Source of the DNA: Burkholderiaceae bacterium
Lineage (GTDB): Bacteria; Pseudomonadota; Gammaproteobacteria; Burkholderiales; Burkholderiaceae_B
Direction: 5' to 3'
DNA: 64,000 nt
Assembly (NCBI GenBank): GCA_030728985.1
Contig: JANQYI010000018.1
Location: 32,587 to 96,586 of the forward strand
Part shown: one piece after another, positions 9,154-18,026 of the stretch
Layout of the letters: every line of letters starts with the position of its first letter
Numbering within the stretch: the first letter of the stretch is position 1
Notes under the pieces: model-generated
The model's database searches: none
Told to the model about the DNA's origin: nothing
What the model saw: only the letters and a program-made list of their open reading frames with translations
Position numbers and translations under genes: made by a program

Positions 9154-9190
9154 AAAGCCCTGTATCGCGTAAGTGGTGCAGGGTTTTTTA
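9154..9190 (+). terminator. Rho-independent terminator of the cold-shock gene
   Basis: AAAGCCCTG at 9154-9162 pairs with CAGGGTTTTTT starting at 9179: CCCTG/CAGGG, one G-T pair and A-T pairs. The T run follows directly. Confidence 0.7.
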
Positions 9191-9230
9191 CTAACCCTTA
9201 TTTTCATCTTCATTTTTTAGCTGAAAAACT

Positions 9231-9803
9231 ATGTCCTCTGTTTGCGTTCAATCCATCACCACACGCCGTTCACAAAAGCTGGTTCAGGCGCCTGGCCCCA
9301 ATGCCGAGCAATTGCAACAGTTGCTTGCCGCTGCCGTGTGCGCGCCAGACCATTCGGCTTTGCGCGCCTGGCGTTTTGTTTTGATCGAACAGCAAAATGT
9401 CGGTGCCTTGACTGACTTGGCGATTGCCGCGATGCGTCGCTCTGGGCGTGAGATCACAGAGCAAAAAGAGCAAAATACCCGTAAATGGTTGTCCTCAGTG
9501 CCTTTGCTGATTGGGTTGGCCTACAAGATTTCGCATGACAACGAAAAAGTCCCTGAGATCGAGCAAACACTCTCGATGGGCGCTGCCGTGATGAATATTC
9601 AAAACGCCGCGCACATGATGGGTTTCTCGACGTATTGGAGTACAGGTTTAGGGACCTACACGGATGAGGTACCAGAGGCACTCGGTCTCGATACCTTGGA
9701 TTACCGCTTTGTCGGTTTTCTGGCGGTTGGCACGCCGAGCGTCAAGCTGCCGCCTGCCCAGCGTCCGGATCCTGCGACGCTGACCACGACTTGGCAGCCC
9801 TAA
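9231..9803 (+). CDS. Nitroreductase family protein (YdjA-like)
   Basis: A 190-residue FMN-dependent oxidoreductase of the nitroreductase fold, likely NAD(P)H-dependent. The FMN-binding start is TTRRSQKLVQAPGPNAEQLQQLLAAAVCAPDHSALRAWRF near residues 10-45. MGAAVMNIQNAAHMMGFSTYWSTGLG near 115 is the second FMN-contact helix, and GFLAVGTPS is the C-terminal strand. The short length and the APDHSALRPWRF-type motif match the YdjA subgroup, whose physiological substrates are poorly known. Its stop overlaps the copA stop by four bases (convergent). Confidence 0.85.
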   Translation: MSSVCVQSITTRRSQKLVQAPGPNAEQLQQLLAAAVCAPDHSALRAWRFVLIEQQNVGALTDLAIAAMRRSGREITEQKEQNTRKWLSSVPLLIGLAYKISHDNEKVPEIEQTLSMGAAVMNIQNAAHMMGFSTYWSTGLGTYTDEVPEALGLDTLDYRFVGFLAVGTPSVKLPPAQRPDPATLTTTWQP

Positions 9804-12124
9804 CTCGCCGGTTGGATACGCTTGAGTCTGAGCGCGTTCATCACCACAAAAATACTCGAGCAGGCCATCGCGCCTGCGGCAAATATCGGCGATAACAGCA
9901 CGCCAAAACTCGGATAAAGCACACCCGCCGCAACAGGAACGAGCGCGACGTTATAGGCAAACGCCCAGAAGAGATTTTGGTGAATGTTTTTTAATGTCTT
10001 GCGTGAAATCTTGACTGCGGTAGCGACCCCCATCAAGTTGTCAGACATCAGCACAACGGACGCGGCCTCGATCGCAACATCGGTTCCAGTACCAATGGCG
10101 ATGCCCACATCAGCCGTCGCGAGGGCCGGAGCATCATTGATGCCATCCCCCACGAAAGCAATGATCTGCTGTTGGGCGCGCAATTGCAGCAATTGATCAA
10201 CTTTACCCTCAGGCAACACTTGAGCGTGTACCTCGTCAATCCCGAGTTGCGCAGCGACCGCTTGTGCGGTGAGTGGGTGATCGCCCGTGATCATCACGGT
10301 CTTTAGGCCAAGCTGTTTGAGTGCGCCGATCGCCAATACCGCGCTTGGTTTGATCGGGTCGGAGACCGCCATCATGGCAGCCAGTTGACCATCCACAGCC
10401 AGATAAATCGGAGTTTTTCCTTGTGCTGCCCACTGTTCGGTGAGTGCGTTGTGTTCCTGAGTGTCAATCTCATGCGCAAGCATAAAGTGTTGCGCACCTG
10501 ACAAAAGAGATTTGTTGGCAACGGTTGCGGCAACTCCAGCACCGATGGTGGTCTTGAAATCACGCGCGGCAGGTAAAGCCAGTTTTTCTGCGGTTGCGGC
10601 CGCGACGATGGCTTGCGCGATCGGATGCTCAGAGTGCATTTGCATCGCAGCCGTCCAGGCCAAGATCGTCGCGCGGTCATGGTGCGGATCTAAAACGACC
10701 AGGTCAGTCAGGGTTGGTTTGCCTTGGGTCAGTGTGCCTGTTTTGTCAAAGGCGATGACGGTGACATCGCGGAGTCGTTGTAGCGACTCGCCCTGACGAA
10801 ACAAAACACCGAGTTCAGCGGCGCGTCCTGTTCCCACCATGATGGAAGTCGGCGTGGCCAAGCCCATCGCGCATGGACACGCAATGATGAGCACCGCCAC
10901 TGCGTTGACGAGTGCGTAACTCAGGCTTGGTGCAGGTCCGAACGCGAGCCAAGTTAAAAAAGTTAAAAGCGCGCACAGCATAATGATCGGCACAAAACGC
11001 GCAGTTACCCGGTCCACGACGGCTTGAATAGGGAGTTTCGCGCCTTGCGCGGTTTCAACCATGCGAATAATGCGGGCCAGGACCGTTTGCGCGCCGGTGT
11101 GGGTGGTGCGGTACGTAAAACTTGTCGTCGTGTTGAGTGTTCCGGCCGTGACCGGGTCGCCCGAGTGCTTAGCGACAGGAATCGGTTCGCCCGTGATCAT
11201 GGCTTCGTCAAGGTAAGGTTGTCCTTCGGTCACGACACCATCCGTCGCCACTTTCTCTCCGGGACGCACCAAGATCAGATCGCCTGGATGAACCGATTCG
11301 ATGTCGATATCCGTGGCCACACCATCGACCATGACGCGGGCTTTTTTGGGTTGCAGACCAATCAGATGCTGAATCGCCGTGCCCGTACGTCCGCGCGCGC
11401 GCAGCTCGAGCAGTCGCCCCAGCAGGATGAGCGTCACGATCACCGCGGCGGCTTCAAAGTACACGTGGCGTGCCCCTTCGGGCAGCCATTCCGGTTTAAA
11501 TGTGGTCACCATCGAGTAGAGCCAGGCGCTTGAGGCTCCCAAGGCAACCAGTGAGTTCATGTCGGGTCCGAGCCGCCATAACGCGGGAAAGCCTTTGGTA
11601 AAAAAGCTGCGTCCTGGGCCTGCCAGAATCAGTGTGGTAAGCAGCGCTTGCAGCCACCAGCTGCGTTGTATGCCGATCGTGTCATGAATCAAGTGGTGGA
11701 TGGCGGGAAACAGATGCGAGCCCATCTCCAGGATAAAAACAGGCAAGGTCAGAATCAGTGCAAGCGTCAATGCGCGGTTGAGCGCATGGACTTCTTGTTC
11801 CTGCTCAGCCGCGAGACCTTGCTCTGCGGCTTGAGCACCGTCAATCAAGGAGGCCTCATATCCCGCTTTTTCGCTGGCCACCAGGAGCTCAGCGATCAGC
11901 GACTGCGGCGCTCGTATGGAGGTGTCCAATTCAAGAGAGGCGCGGTGTGTAGCCAGGTTAACGTTAGCCTGGGTGACGCCAGGTACTTTTTTTAATGCTT
12001 TTTCAACGCGCAGCACGCAAGACGCGCAGGTCATCCCCTTAATCGCTAACTCGACGTGATGATCTGTGACGTTGGGTGATAATTGGTCTACCATGGTGTA
12101 AGAATCATGTGCATCTAAGGCCAT
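9800..12124 (-). CDS. copA: Cu(I)-exporting P1B-type ATPase
   Basis: A 774-residue inner-membrane copper exporter. It has a single N-terminal metal-binding domain with GMTCASC near residue 30 and then eight membrane helices. The transmembrane metal site is CPCAMGLATP. DKTGTLTQGKP near residue 455 carries the phosphorylated Asp, and GDGINDAPALATADVGIAIG is the hinge. Length is typical for single-domain CopA. An ATG at 12094 (MVDQLSPN) is an alternative start. It is divergent from a small HMA-domain protein, so both probably respond to copper; I found no clear CueR-type operator between them. Confidence 0.93.
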   Translation of the reverse strand: MALDAHDSYTMVDQLSPNVTDHHVELAIKGMTCASCVLRVEKALKKVPGVTQANVNLATHRASLELDTSIRAPQSLIAELLVASEKAGYEASLIDGAQAAEQGLAAEQEQEVHALNRALTLALILTLPVFILEMGSHLFPAIHHLIHDTIGIQRSWWLQALLTTLILAGPGRSFFTKGFPALWRLGPDMNSLVALGASSAWLYSMVTTFKPEWLPEGARHVYFEAAAVIVTLILLGRLLELRARGRTGTAIQHLIGLQPKKARVMVDGVATDIDIESVHPGDLILVRPGEKVATDGVVTEGQPYLDEAMITGEPIPVAKHSGDPVTAGTLNTTTSFTYRTTHTGAQTVLARIIRMVETAQGAKLPIQAVVDRVTARFVPIIMLCALLTFLTWLAFGPAPSLSYALVNAVAVLIIACPCAMGLATPTSIMVGTGRAAELGVLFRQGESLQRLRDVTVIAFDKTGTLTQGKPTLTDLVVLDPHHDRATILAWTAAMQMHSEHPIAQAIVAAATAEKLALPAARDFKTTIGAGVAATVANKSLLSGAQHFMLAHEIDTQEHNALTEQWAAQGKTPIYLAVDGQLAAMMAVSDPIKPSAVLAIGALKQLGLKTVMITGDHPLTAQAVAAQLGIDEVHAQVLPEGKVDQLLQLRAQQQIIAFVGDGINDAPALATADVGIAIGTGTDVAIEAASVVLMSDNLMGVATAVKISRKTLKNIHQNLFWAFAYNVALVPVAAGVLYPSFGVLLSPIFAAGAMACSSIFVVMNALRLKRIQPAS

Positions 12125-12145
12125 TAAATATTAAGGATCATGATC

Positions 12146-12346
12146 ATGACATCATTCCAAGTTATTGATATGACATGCAATCACTGCGTTAAATCGATTA
12201 CCACCAGTGTACACAGTGTGGCACCTGAGGCGAGTGTTTTATGTGATCTCGCCTCGCACACGGTCACAGTATCAGGCGCGCATGAGAGCCAGAGAGTCGA
12301 AAGCGCCATCAGAGAGGCGGGGTTTACCCCTGTCAAAAAAGAGTAG
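12146..12346 (+). CDS. copZ: Copper chaperone-like HMA-domain protein
   Basis: A 66-residue stand-alone heavy-metal-associated domain. VIDMTCNHCVKSIT holds the MxCxxC metal-binding loop and the ferredoxin-like fold ends with AIREAGFTPV. Such proteins carry Cu(I) to or from CopA. I prefer the ATG at 12146 because AAGGA at 12133-12137 is eight bases upstream; the ATG at 12140 would be too close. It is divergent from copA and eight bases ahead of the flavoprotein gene, so the two rightward genes are probably cotranscribed. Confidence 0.85.
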   Translation: MTSFQVIDMTCNHCVKSITTSVHSVAPEASVLCDLASHTVTVSGAHESQRVESAIREAGFTPVKKE

Positions 12347-12354
12347 GGATACAC

Positions 12355-13764
12355 ATGCAAATGCTCAAGACAGATGTTGTCATTCTCGGAGCAGGTACGG
12401 CTGGCTTGTCCGCGTATCGCGCGGTAATCGCTGCAGGTAAAAAAGCGGTGCTCGTAGAGGGCGGAGCCTATGGAACGACGTGTGCCAGAGTCGGGTGCAT
12501 GCCTTCCAAATTGTTGATTGCAGCAGCAGAGGCTGCGCATGCGGTTCGGCATACGGCGCCTTTTGGTGTGCATCTTGATGGCGTTGTCCGAATTGATGGT
12601 CGCGAGGTGATGGACCGTGTCAAACGTGAGCGCGATCGTTTTGTTGGGTTTGTTCTCGACGATATTGAAAAAATTCCCGCTGGGGACAAGCTTCGCGGTT
12701 ACGCAAAATTCGTCGCGCCCGGTGTACTGACCGTCGATCAACACACAGAAGTACATGCGCAGAGTGTGGTGATTGCGACTGGATCGAGCCCCTCCATCCC
12801 AGCGTCTTTCAGGGCTCTTGGCGACAGACTGATCGTCAATGATGATGTGTTTTACTGGGATGATTTGCCCAAGCGCGTTGTGGTCTTTGGACCAGGCGTG
12901 ATTGGACTCGAACTGGGGCAAGCGCTTACAAGGCTAGGTGTCAGGGTGCGGGTTTTTGGCGCAAGAGGATCTTTGGGAGGTTTAAGCGATCCTGCGGTAC
13001 GTCAGGTGGCAAAACATATCTTCCAGCAGGAGTTTTACTTGGATCCGGATGCGCGTGTGCTCGAAACCAAGCGCGTGGGGGATGAGGTTGAGCTGCGTTA
13101 CATCGCACTCGACAAGACGGAAAAAACAGAGCGTTTTGATTTTGCACTGATGGCCACGGGACGCAAACCGAATTTGGATTCACTGGATCTGGCGCTTGCC
13201 GGCGTCGTGAGGGAGGCCGGCAAATCGCCAAGCTTCAACCGAGAAACAATGCAAATCGCCGACTTGCCGATTTTTATCGCGGGGGATGTGAATGCGGATG
13301 TGCCGCTGTTGCATGAGGCTGCCGATGAGGGAAAAATCGCAGGCACCAATGCGGCGAGATACCCTGAGGTGCAGCCCGGCTCGCGCCGTGCGGGATTGGG
13401 TGTTGTTTTTTCTGATCCGCAAATTGCATTGGTGGGTCAATCTTTCGTCAAGCTTTTGCCTGAGTCGTTTGTGACGGGTATTGTGGATTTCACAGGTCAG
13501 GGACGCTCTCGCGTCATCCTCAAGAACAAAGGCCTCCTCCATGTTTACGCTGATCTGAAAACACGCAGATTTTTAGGTGCTGAGATGATCGGACCTAGCG
13601 CGGAACACCTCGGGCATTTGCTCGCGTGGGCCTTGCAGCAAGCACTCACGATTGATCGCATGCTGGAGATGCCCTTTTATCACCCCGTGATCGAGGAGGG
13701 AGTAAGGACTGCTTTGCGAGATGCAAAGAACAAGCTCGACCTAAGATCGCAGGGCATGTCTTAG
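12355..13764 (+). CDS. Dihydrolipoamide dehydrogenase-like flavoprotein (Lpd3 type)
   Basis: A 469-residue pyridine nucleotide-disulfide oxidoreductase. The FAD fingerprint is VVILGAGTAGLSAYRA at residues 8-23. The redox disulfide is TTCARVGCMPSK near 45, NAD binding is VVVFGPGVIGLELGQALTRLG near 180, and FAD phosphate contact is IFIAGDVNADVPLLHEA near 305. The C-terminus has HPVIEEGVRTALRDA, so the His-Glu pair is present. It is not part of a dehydrogenase complex operon: it follows copZ by eight bases. A role in keeping copper-binding thiols reduced is my inference. It is clearly distinct from the lpdA at 24028. Confidence 0.82.
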   Translation: MQMLKTDVVILGAGTAGLSAYRAVIAAGKKAVLVEGGAYGTTCARVGCMPSKLLIAAAEAAHAVRHTAPFGVHLDGVVRIDGREVMDRVKRERDRFVGFVLDDIEKIPAGDKLRGYAKFVAPGVLTVDQHTEVHAQSVVIATGSSPSIPASFRALGDRLIVNDDVFYWDDLPKRVVVFGPGVIGLELGQALTRLGVRVRVFGARGSLGGLSDPAVRQVAKHIFQQEFYLDPDARVLETKRVGDEVELRYIALDKTEKTERFDFALMATGRKPNLDSLDLALAGVVREAGKSPSFNRETMQIADLPIFIAGDVNADVPLLHEAADEGKIAGTNAARYPEVQPGSRRAGLGVVFSDPQIALVGQSFVKLLPESFVTGIVDFTGQGRSRVILKNKGLLHVYADLKTRRFLGAEMIGPSAEHLGHLLAWALQQALTIDRMLEMPFYHPVIEEGVRTALRDAKNKLDLRSQGMS

Positions 13765-13777
13765 GTCACGGCTACGC

Positions 13778-14425
13778 TCAGGACTTGCTGGCTCGTGTGA
13801 GTTCAAGCAGTTGACGCAAGTCCTGAGTCACCACCTCAACCTTCTCTGTATCGGGTGCCAGCAGGCGGGCGCGTCCCGTCTTATCAAAAATAAAGACGCC
13901 GCGGCTATGGGTCACATCGTAGATTTTGGCATCGTCACCCGGCTTGGGTTTTTCAATCTGATAGGCAACACGATAGCGACGTGCGAGCGCCGCAATTTGT
14001 TTTTCGTTACCGGTTAAACCAATCGCGTTTTTGTTAAATGCATTGACGTAGGCTTGCAGGACATCGGGCGTGTCGCGATGCGGATCGACGCTGACAAAGA
14101 TAATGCGCACATCTTTCGCGTCATCGCCTAAGTTTTCCAAGACCTCGGTGAGTTGAGCCATGGTTGTCGGACAGACGTCGGGACAGCTGGCATAGCCAAA
14201 AAACATGAGGACCGTTTTGTCTTTGAGGTCCTGTTGAGTGATGGTTTTATTGCCTTCACCAGAGAGGGAAAACCGTAAGTCTGGTAAATGCCCAGATACA
14301 TCATAGAGAGACCATTTCTGAGTGGGATCTGAGCACCCGGCTAAAAACACGATGCTCAACGCCATGAGGCCCCTCAAGGCTCGCTTGATGATGGCGTTGA
14401 GTGGCATGCGTAAAAGATGAAACAT
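13778..14425 (-). CDS. SCO1/SenC family copper protein (lipoprotein)
   Basis: A 215-residue membrane-anchored thioredoxin-fold protein used in CuA-site assembly of cytochrome c oxidase. The N-terminus has a hydrophobic segment ending FLAGC, a plausible lipobox with the Cys near residue 30. The copper-binding CPDVC lies in FFGYASCPDVCPTTMAQLTEVL near 75, and the distal His is in DVTHSRGVFIFDKTGRARLL near 170. It lies downstream of prlC with a 14-base gap and converges on the copZ-flavoprotein pair, so it is the last gene of a leftward run. Confidence 0.9.
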   Translation of the reverse strand: MFHLLRMPLNAIIKRALRGLMALSIVFLAGCSDPTQKWSLYDVSGHLPDLRFSLSGEGNKTITQQDLKDKTVLMFFGYASCPDVCPTTMAQLTEVLENLGDDAKDVRIIFVSVDPHRDTPDVLQAYVNAFNKNAIGLTGNEKQIAALARRYRVAYQIEKPKPGDDAKIYDVTHSRGVFIFDKTGRARLLAPDTEKVEVVTQDLRQLLELTRASKS

Positions 14426-14439
14426 AGTTAAGTTACCGG

Positions 14440-16539
14440 CTACGGCTGCGGCTGCATGGACGCATCGGGCTTGGACGCATCGAGCATGCCGCTATGACGC
14501 AGCAAAGCATCCATCTTTGGGGGGCGACCGCGAAAGGCACTGAAGGACTCGGCAGCAGGTCGTGTGCCACCTACTGCCAGCACTTCACGACGAAACTTCA
14601 TACCTGTTTCAGGGTCAAGCGTGCCGAGACTCGCGGCCGCTTGATGCGCGGAGGTTGCACTGCGCGCGGCGGCCTCTTCAAAGGCTTCGAAAGCATCTGC
14701 GGATAGCACTTCAGCCCATTTATAGCTGTAGTAACCCGCTCCATAGCCTCCCGCAAAGAGGTGGGAAAAGCTATGCGGAAACCGGTGCCAGCTAGGAGGA
14801 CGCACCACGGCGACTTCTTCTCTGACTTGCTCGAGTTGCGTGAGCACTTCAGCGATCGATAGACCTTGGACGCGATTATGCAATTGAATATCGAACAGTG
14901 AAAACTCGATCTGACGCACGGTTTGCATGCCGCTTTGGAAATTGCGCGCGGCTTTCATTCGATCGTAAAGGTCTTTAGGCAGCGGCACCTTCGTGTCAAC
15001 ATGCGCGGTCAAGCGCTGAAGCACCTGCCACTCCCAGCAAAAGTTTTCCATAAACTGCGAAGGAAGCTCGATCGCGTCCCATTCAACGGCCGCAAACGCA
15101 GACACGCCGGTCTCGTCGACCTCGGAGAGCAGGGCGTGCAAGGCATGACCACTCTCATGGAACAGTGTAATGACGTCATCATGCGTGAGTAACGCAGGGC
15201 GATCGCCTTGTGGACGGGCAAAATTGCAGGTCAGATAAATGACAGGTGTTTGAATCGTTGATAAACGTTTACGACGGCTACGTTCGCTATCGACCCACGC
15301 GCCGCCCTGCTTGCCTGAGCGCGCGTACAAATCCAAAATCAGATACCCCAGAATTTCGCCTGAAGGATGTTGAACGGCTGCCGCCCTGACATCTTCGTGC
15401 CAACCGCTCAAGGTGTAGGGGGTCAACTTGACGCCGAACAAGGTCTCGACCACCTCATACAAACCATTCAATACACGCGGTTCGGTAAAGTACTGCTTGA
15501 CTTCATCTTCTGAGTACGCATAGCGTGCTTCACGCAAACGCTCCGAAGCATAGGGAATGTCCCATGGGTGCAGCTCGGTCAGTCCCAGCTCGCTGTTGGC
15601 AAAGGCTTTGAGCTCGGTGAGATCCCGTTCGGCAAAGGGTTTGGCACGTCGAGCGAGTTGGCGCAAAAAATCCATGACTTCTTCGGCGCTGTCGGCCATG
15701 CGGGTTTGCAGACGCAGGTCAGCAAAATGTTGAAAACCTAGGAGCTGCGATTCTTCGGCGCGCAAGGACAGTGCCTCTTCGATCAACGGTGAGTTATCCA
15801 AGCTCGTGTCACCCTGATCTGACGCTCGCGTTGCATAAGCATGGTAGAGGGTGCGGCGCAATTCGCGATCGTGCGCATATTGAATCACCGGCAGATAGCA
15901 GGGCATTTTGAGGTTGAGCGTCCAGCGCTCGGCCAGAGGGTCCTTGAGCGAAGCCAGGGTGTCTTCGGGAATGCCATCCAGTCGCTTGAGGTCATCGATC
16001 ACGAGTGACCAGCGGTCGGTCGCATCAAGGACGTTTTCTGAAAACTTTTGTGAAACTTGAGATTGACGATCTGAGTTTGCGGCATAAAGAGCCCGCGCCT
16101 CGCCTTGTAATTCAACGCCGCTGAGCTTGAAGTCGCGCAACGCAAGGTCAATCACCCGGCGACGAGCGGCAGACCATGTTGGAAACGCCTCGGCGTGACG
16201 CAAGCGCTGATACTGCTTGTAGAGACCTTCGTGCAGGCCGACCCAGGTTGAAAACTCACTGATCGGTCCGAGCATCTTGTTGTAGACGTCGCGCAATTCC
16301 GGGGTGTTGACAACCGCATTCAAATGGCCGGCGATCGACCAGGCACGCCACAAAGGCTCTGACGCATCATCAAGCGGCATGACGATGGCATCCCAGGTAG
16401 GCGCCAGTGAGGGATCGGCAGCGACATCGATGGCGGTTCGTGCTTTCGCAAGCAGCTGTTCGATGGCCTCACTGACGTGAGCGGGCGTAATCGACGCATA
16501 ATCAACCAATGTATTCATTGGGACTAGTAATGGATTCAT
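14440..16539 (-). CDS. prlC: Oligopeptidase A (M3 metallopeptidase)
   Basis: A 699-residue cytosolic zinc oligopeptidase that degrades short peptides, including signal-peptide fragments. The zinc motif HESGH is in TLFHESGHALHALLSEVDETG near residue 465, with the third-ligand Glu in the following helix (FAAVEWDAIELPSQFMENF). The C-terminus has FSHLFAGGYGAGYYSYKWAEVLSADAF, the M3 substrate-binding tyrosine loop. Length matches PrlC. ATGs at 16539 and 16518 are both possible; the first has a purine-rich AGGTAGG upstream. It starts nine bases after folD. Confidence 0.93.
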   Translation of the reverse strand: MNPLLVPMNTLVDYASITPAHVSEAIEQLLAKARTAIDVAADPSLAPTWDAIVMPLDDASEPLWRAWSIAGHLNAVVNTPELRDVYNKMLGPISEFSTWVGLHEGLYKQYQRLRHAEAFPTWSAARRRVIDLALRDFKLSGVELQGEARALYAANSDRQSQVSQKFSENVLDATDRWSLVIDDLKRLDGIPEDTLASLKDPLAERWTLNLKMPCYLPVIQYAHDRELRRTLYHAYATRASDQGDTSLDNSPLIEEALSLRAEESQLLGFQHFADLRLQTRMADSAEEVMDFLRQLARRAKPFAERDLTELKAFANSELGLTELHPWDIPYASERLREARYAYSEDEVKQYFTEPRVLNGLYEVVETLFGVKLTPYTLSGWHEDVRAAAVQHPSGEILGYLILDLYARSGKQGGAWVDSERSRRKRLSTIQTPVIYLTCNFARPQGDRPALLTHDDVITLFHESGHALHALLSEVDETGVSAFAAVEWDAIELPSQFMENFCWEWQVLQRLTAHVDTKVPLPKDLYDRMKAARNFQSGMQTVRQIEFSLFDIQLHNRVQGLSIAEVLTQLEQVREEVAVVRPPSWHRFPHSFSHLFAGGYGAGYYSYKWAEVLSADAFEAFEEAAARSATSAHQAAASLGTLDPETGMKFRREVLAVGGTRPAAESFSAFRGRPPKMDALLRHSGMLDASKPDASMQPQP

Positions 16540-16548
16540 GTTTGTAGC

Positions 16549-17403
16549 CTACCTTTGTTGAGCGCGTTCAGCGGCCTCGACCGTATTGACCAATAACATC
16601 GCAATCGTCATGGGTCCTACACCACCAGGCACGGGCGTGATAGCTCCGGCGACAGTTTTCACGCTTTCAAAATCCACATCGCCACAGAGCTTTCCCTCTG
16701 CATTACGGTTGATGCCGACATCAATCACAATCGCTCCAGCTTTGACCATGCTCGCATCAATCATTTTAGGCTTACCCGTGGCGACAACGACAATATCCGC
16801 GTGACGAGTGTGCCAACCCAGGTCTTTTGTTTTGGAGTTGCAAATCGTCACGGTAGCGCCTGCGCTTTGCAGCAGCATGGCCATCGGCTTTCCTACGATA
16901 TTGCTCGCGCCAATCACCACTGCGACGGCGCCCCGGATAGGGACTTGTTCGGCTTCGAGCATTTTCATGACACCGTAAGGTGTGCAGGGTCTAAAGAGCG
17001 GCTTGCCTGTCATGAGCAAGCCGGCATTGCTGATGTGAAAGCCATCGACATCTTTTTGCGCTGCGATCGCTTCGATCACCCGATGTGAATCAATGTGCGG
17101 TGGCAGAGGGAGCTGCACCAAAATACCGTGAATGGCAGGGTCGACATTCAAGGCGCGAACCCGCTCCAACAGAGACTCCTGTGTCATGTCAGAGGGGTAT
17201 TGCTCAAGGACTGAGTGCAAACCCGCTTTTTCGCAGGCCGCTACTTTATTTTTGACATAGACTTGCGAGGCAGGATCGCTACCGACAAGAATCACAGCTA
17301 GACCCGGTTTCATGCCTGCTGCTGTCAGGTGTGCGGCTCGGTGGGCAACGTCCTCGCGAATCTTGGCGGCGAGTTTGACGCCGTCAATGACACGTGCCGT
17401 CAT
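16549..17403 (-). CDS. folD: Bifunctional methylenetetrahydrofolate dehydrogenase/cyclohydrolase
   Basis: A 284-residue enzyme that interconverts 5,10-methylene- and 10-formyl-tetrahydrofolate with [21 protein letters not shown] near residue 47 has the catalytic Tyr and Lys. [27 protein letters not shown] and [21 protein letters not shown] are the folate and NADP segments, and [16 protein letters not shown] closes the protein. Its start overlaps the response-regulator stop by four bases, so it is coupled to a two-component system, an unusual setting for a housekeeping folate gene. Confidence 0.96.
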   Translation of the reverse strand: MTARVIDGVKLAAKIREDVAHRAAHLTAAGMKPGLAVILVGSDPASQVYVKNKVAACEKAGLHSVLEQYPSDMTQESLLERVRALNVDPAIHGILVQLPLPPHIDSHRVIEAIAAQKDVDGFHISNAGLLMTGKPLFRPCTPYGVMKMLEAEQVPIRGAVAVVIGASNIVGKPMAMLLQSAGATVTICNSKTKDLGWHTRHADIVVVATGKPKMIDASMVKAGAIVIDVGINRNAEGKLCGDVDFESVKTVAGAITPVPGGVGPMTIAMLLVNTVEAAERAQQR

Positions 17404-18026
17404 GCGGAGATCTCGGGCTTGGAGAGCGCGACTTTCATCAAATCCGCCACCGTCGTGACTTGAAGTTTTTCCATAATATTGGCGCGATGCGCCTCGACGG
17501 TTTTGATGCTGATGCCCAGATCGTCTGCAATTTGTTTGTTGAGACGTCCCGCGACAATACGCTCAAGCACCTGTTGTTCACGTGCGGTCAGACGCGCGAG
17601 CATGGCTTCATGTTCGCGTTGCGCTTGTGCCTGTGAAAGGCGCTCATTGGCTTGCTCGAACATGCGCCTCACGATTTCTCGCAAATCAGTTTCATCAAAG
17701 GGCTTTTCCAGAAAATCGATCGCGCCCTTTTTTATGGTGGATACCGCCATCGGTACGTCGCCGTGACCCGTGATAAAGACAATGGGCATGGTCGATTTAC
17801 GGGCAAGCAGTTGTTCTTGGAGCTCCAAGCCACTCATGCCGGGCATACGGACATCCACGATTAGAACGCCGGGGCGCTTTTCGTCATACTCGGCGAGAAA
17901 GCTCTCGCCGCTTGGAAAGACACGAACGCGGTAATTGTTGGCTTCGAGCAGCCAGCGCAGGGAGTCCCTCACGGCTTCGTCATCATCGACGATGTAAACG
18001 GTGCTCGCGGTTTGGGGTGTGTTCAT
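17400..18026 (-). CDS. LuxR-type response regulator (FixJ family)
   Basis: A 208-residue regulator. The receiver domain has the acidic pair in [22 protein letters not shown], the phosphoacceptor Asp in [18 protein letters not shown] near residue 57, and the Lys in [15 protein letters not shown] near 107. The C-terminal HTH has [45 protein letters not shown]. It overlaps the upstream kinase gene and downstream folD by four bases each. The shared promoter region with aceE suggests, but does not prove, a role in pyruvate dehydrogenase control. Confidence 0.92.
   Translation of the reverse strand: MNTPQTASTVYIVDDDEAVRDSLRWLLEANNYRVRVFPSGESFLAEYDEKRPGVLIVDVRMPGMSGLELQEQLLARKSTMPIVFITGHGDVPMAVSTIKKGAIDFLEKPFDETDLREIVRRMFEQANERLSQAQAQREHEAMLARLTAREQQVLERIVAGRLNKQIADDLGISIKTVEAHRANIMEKLQVTTVADLMKVALSKPEISA

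Noticed and set aside
12094..12146. CueR-type operator between copA and copZ
   Set aside because: No dyad with the ACCTTCC/GGAAGGT-like pattern and MerR-type spacing was found.
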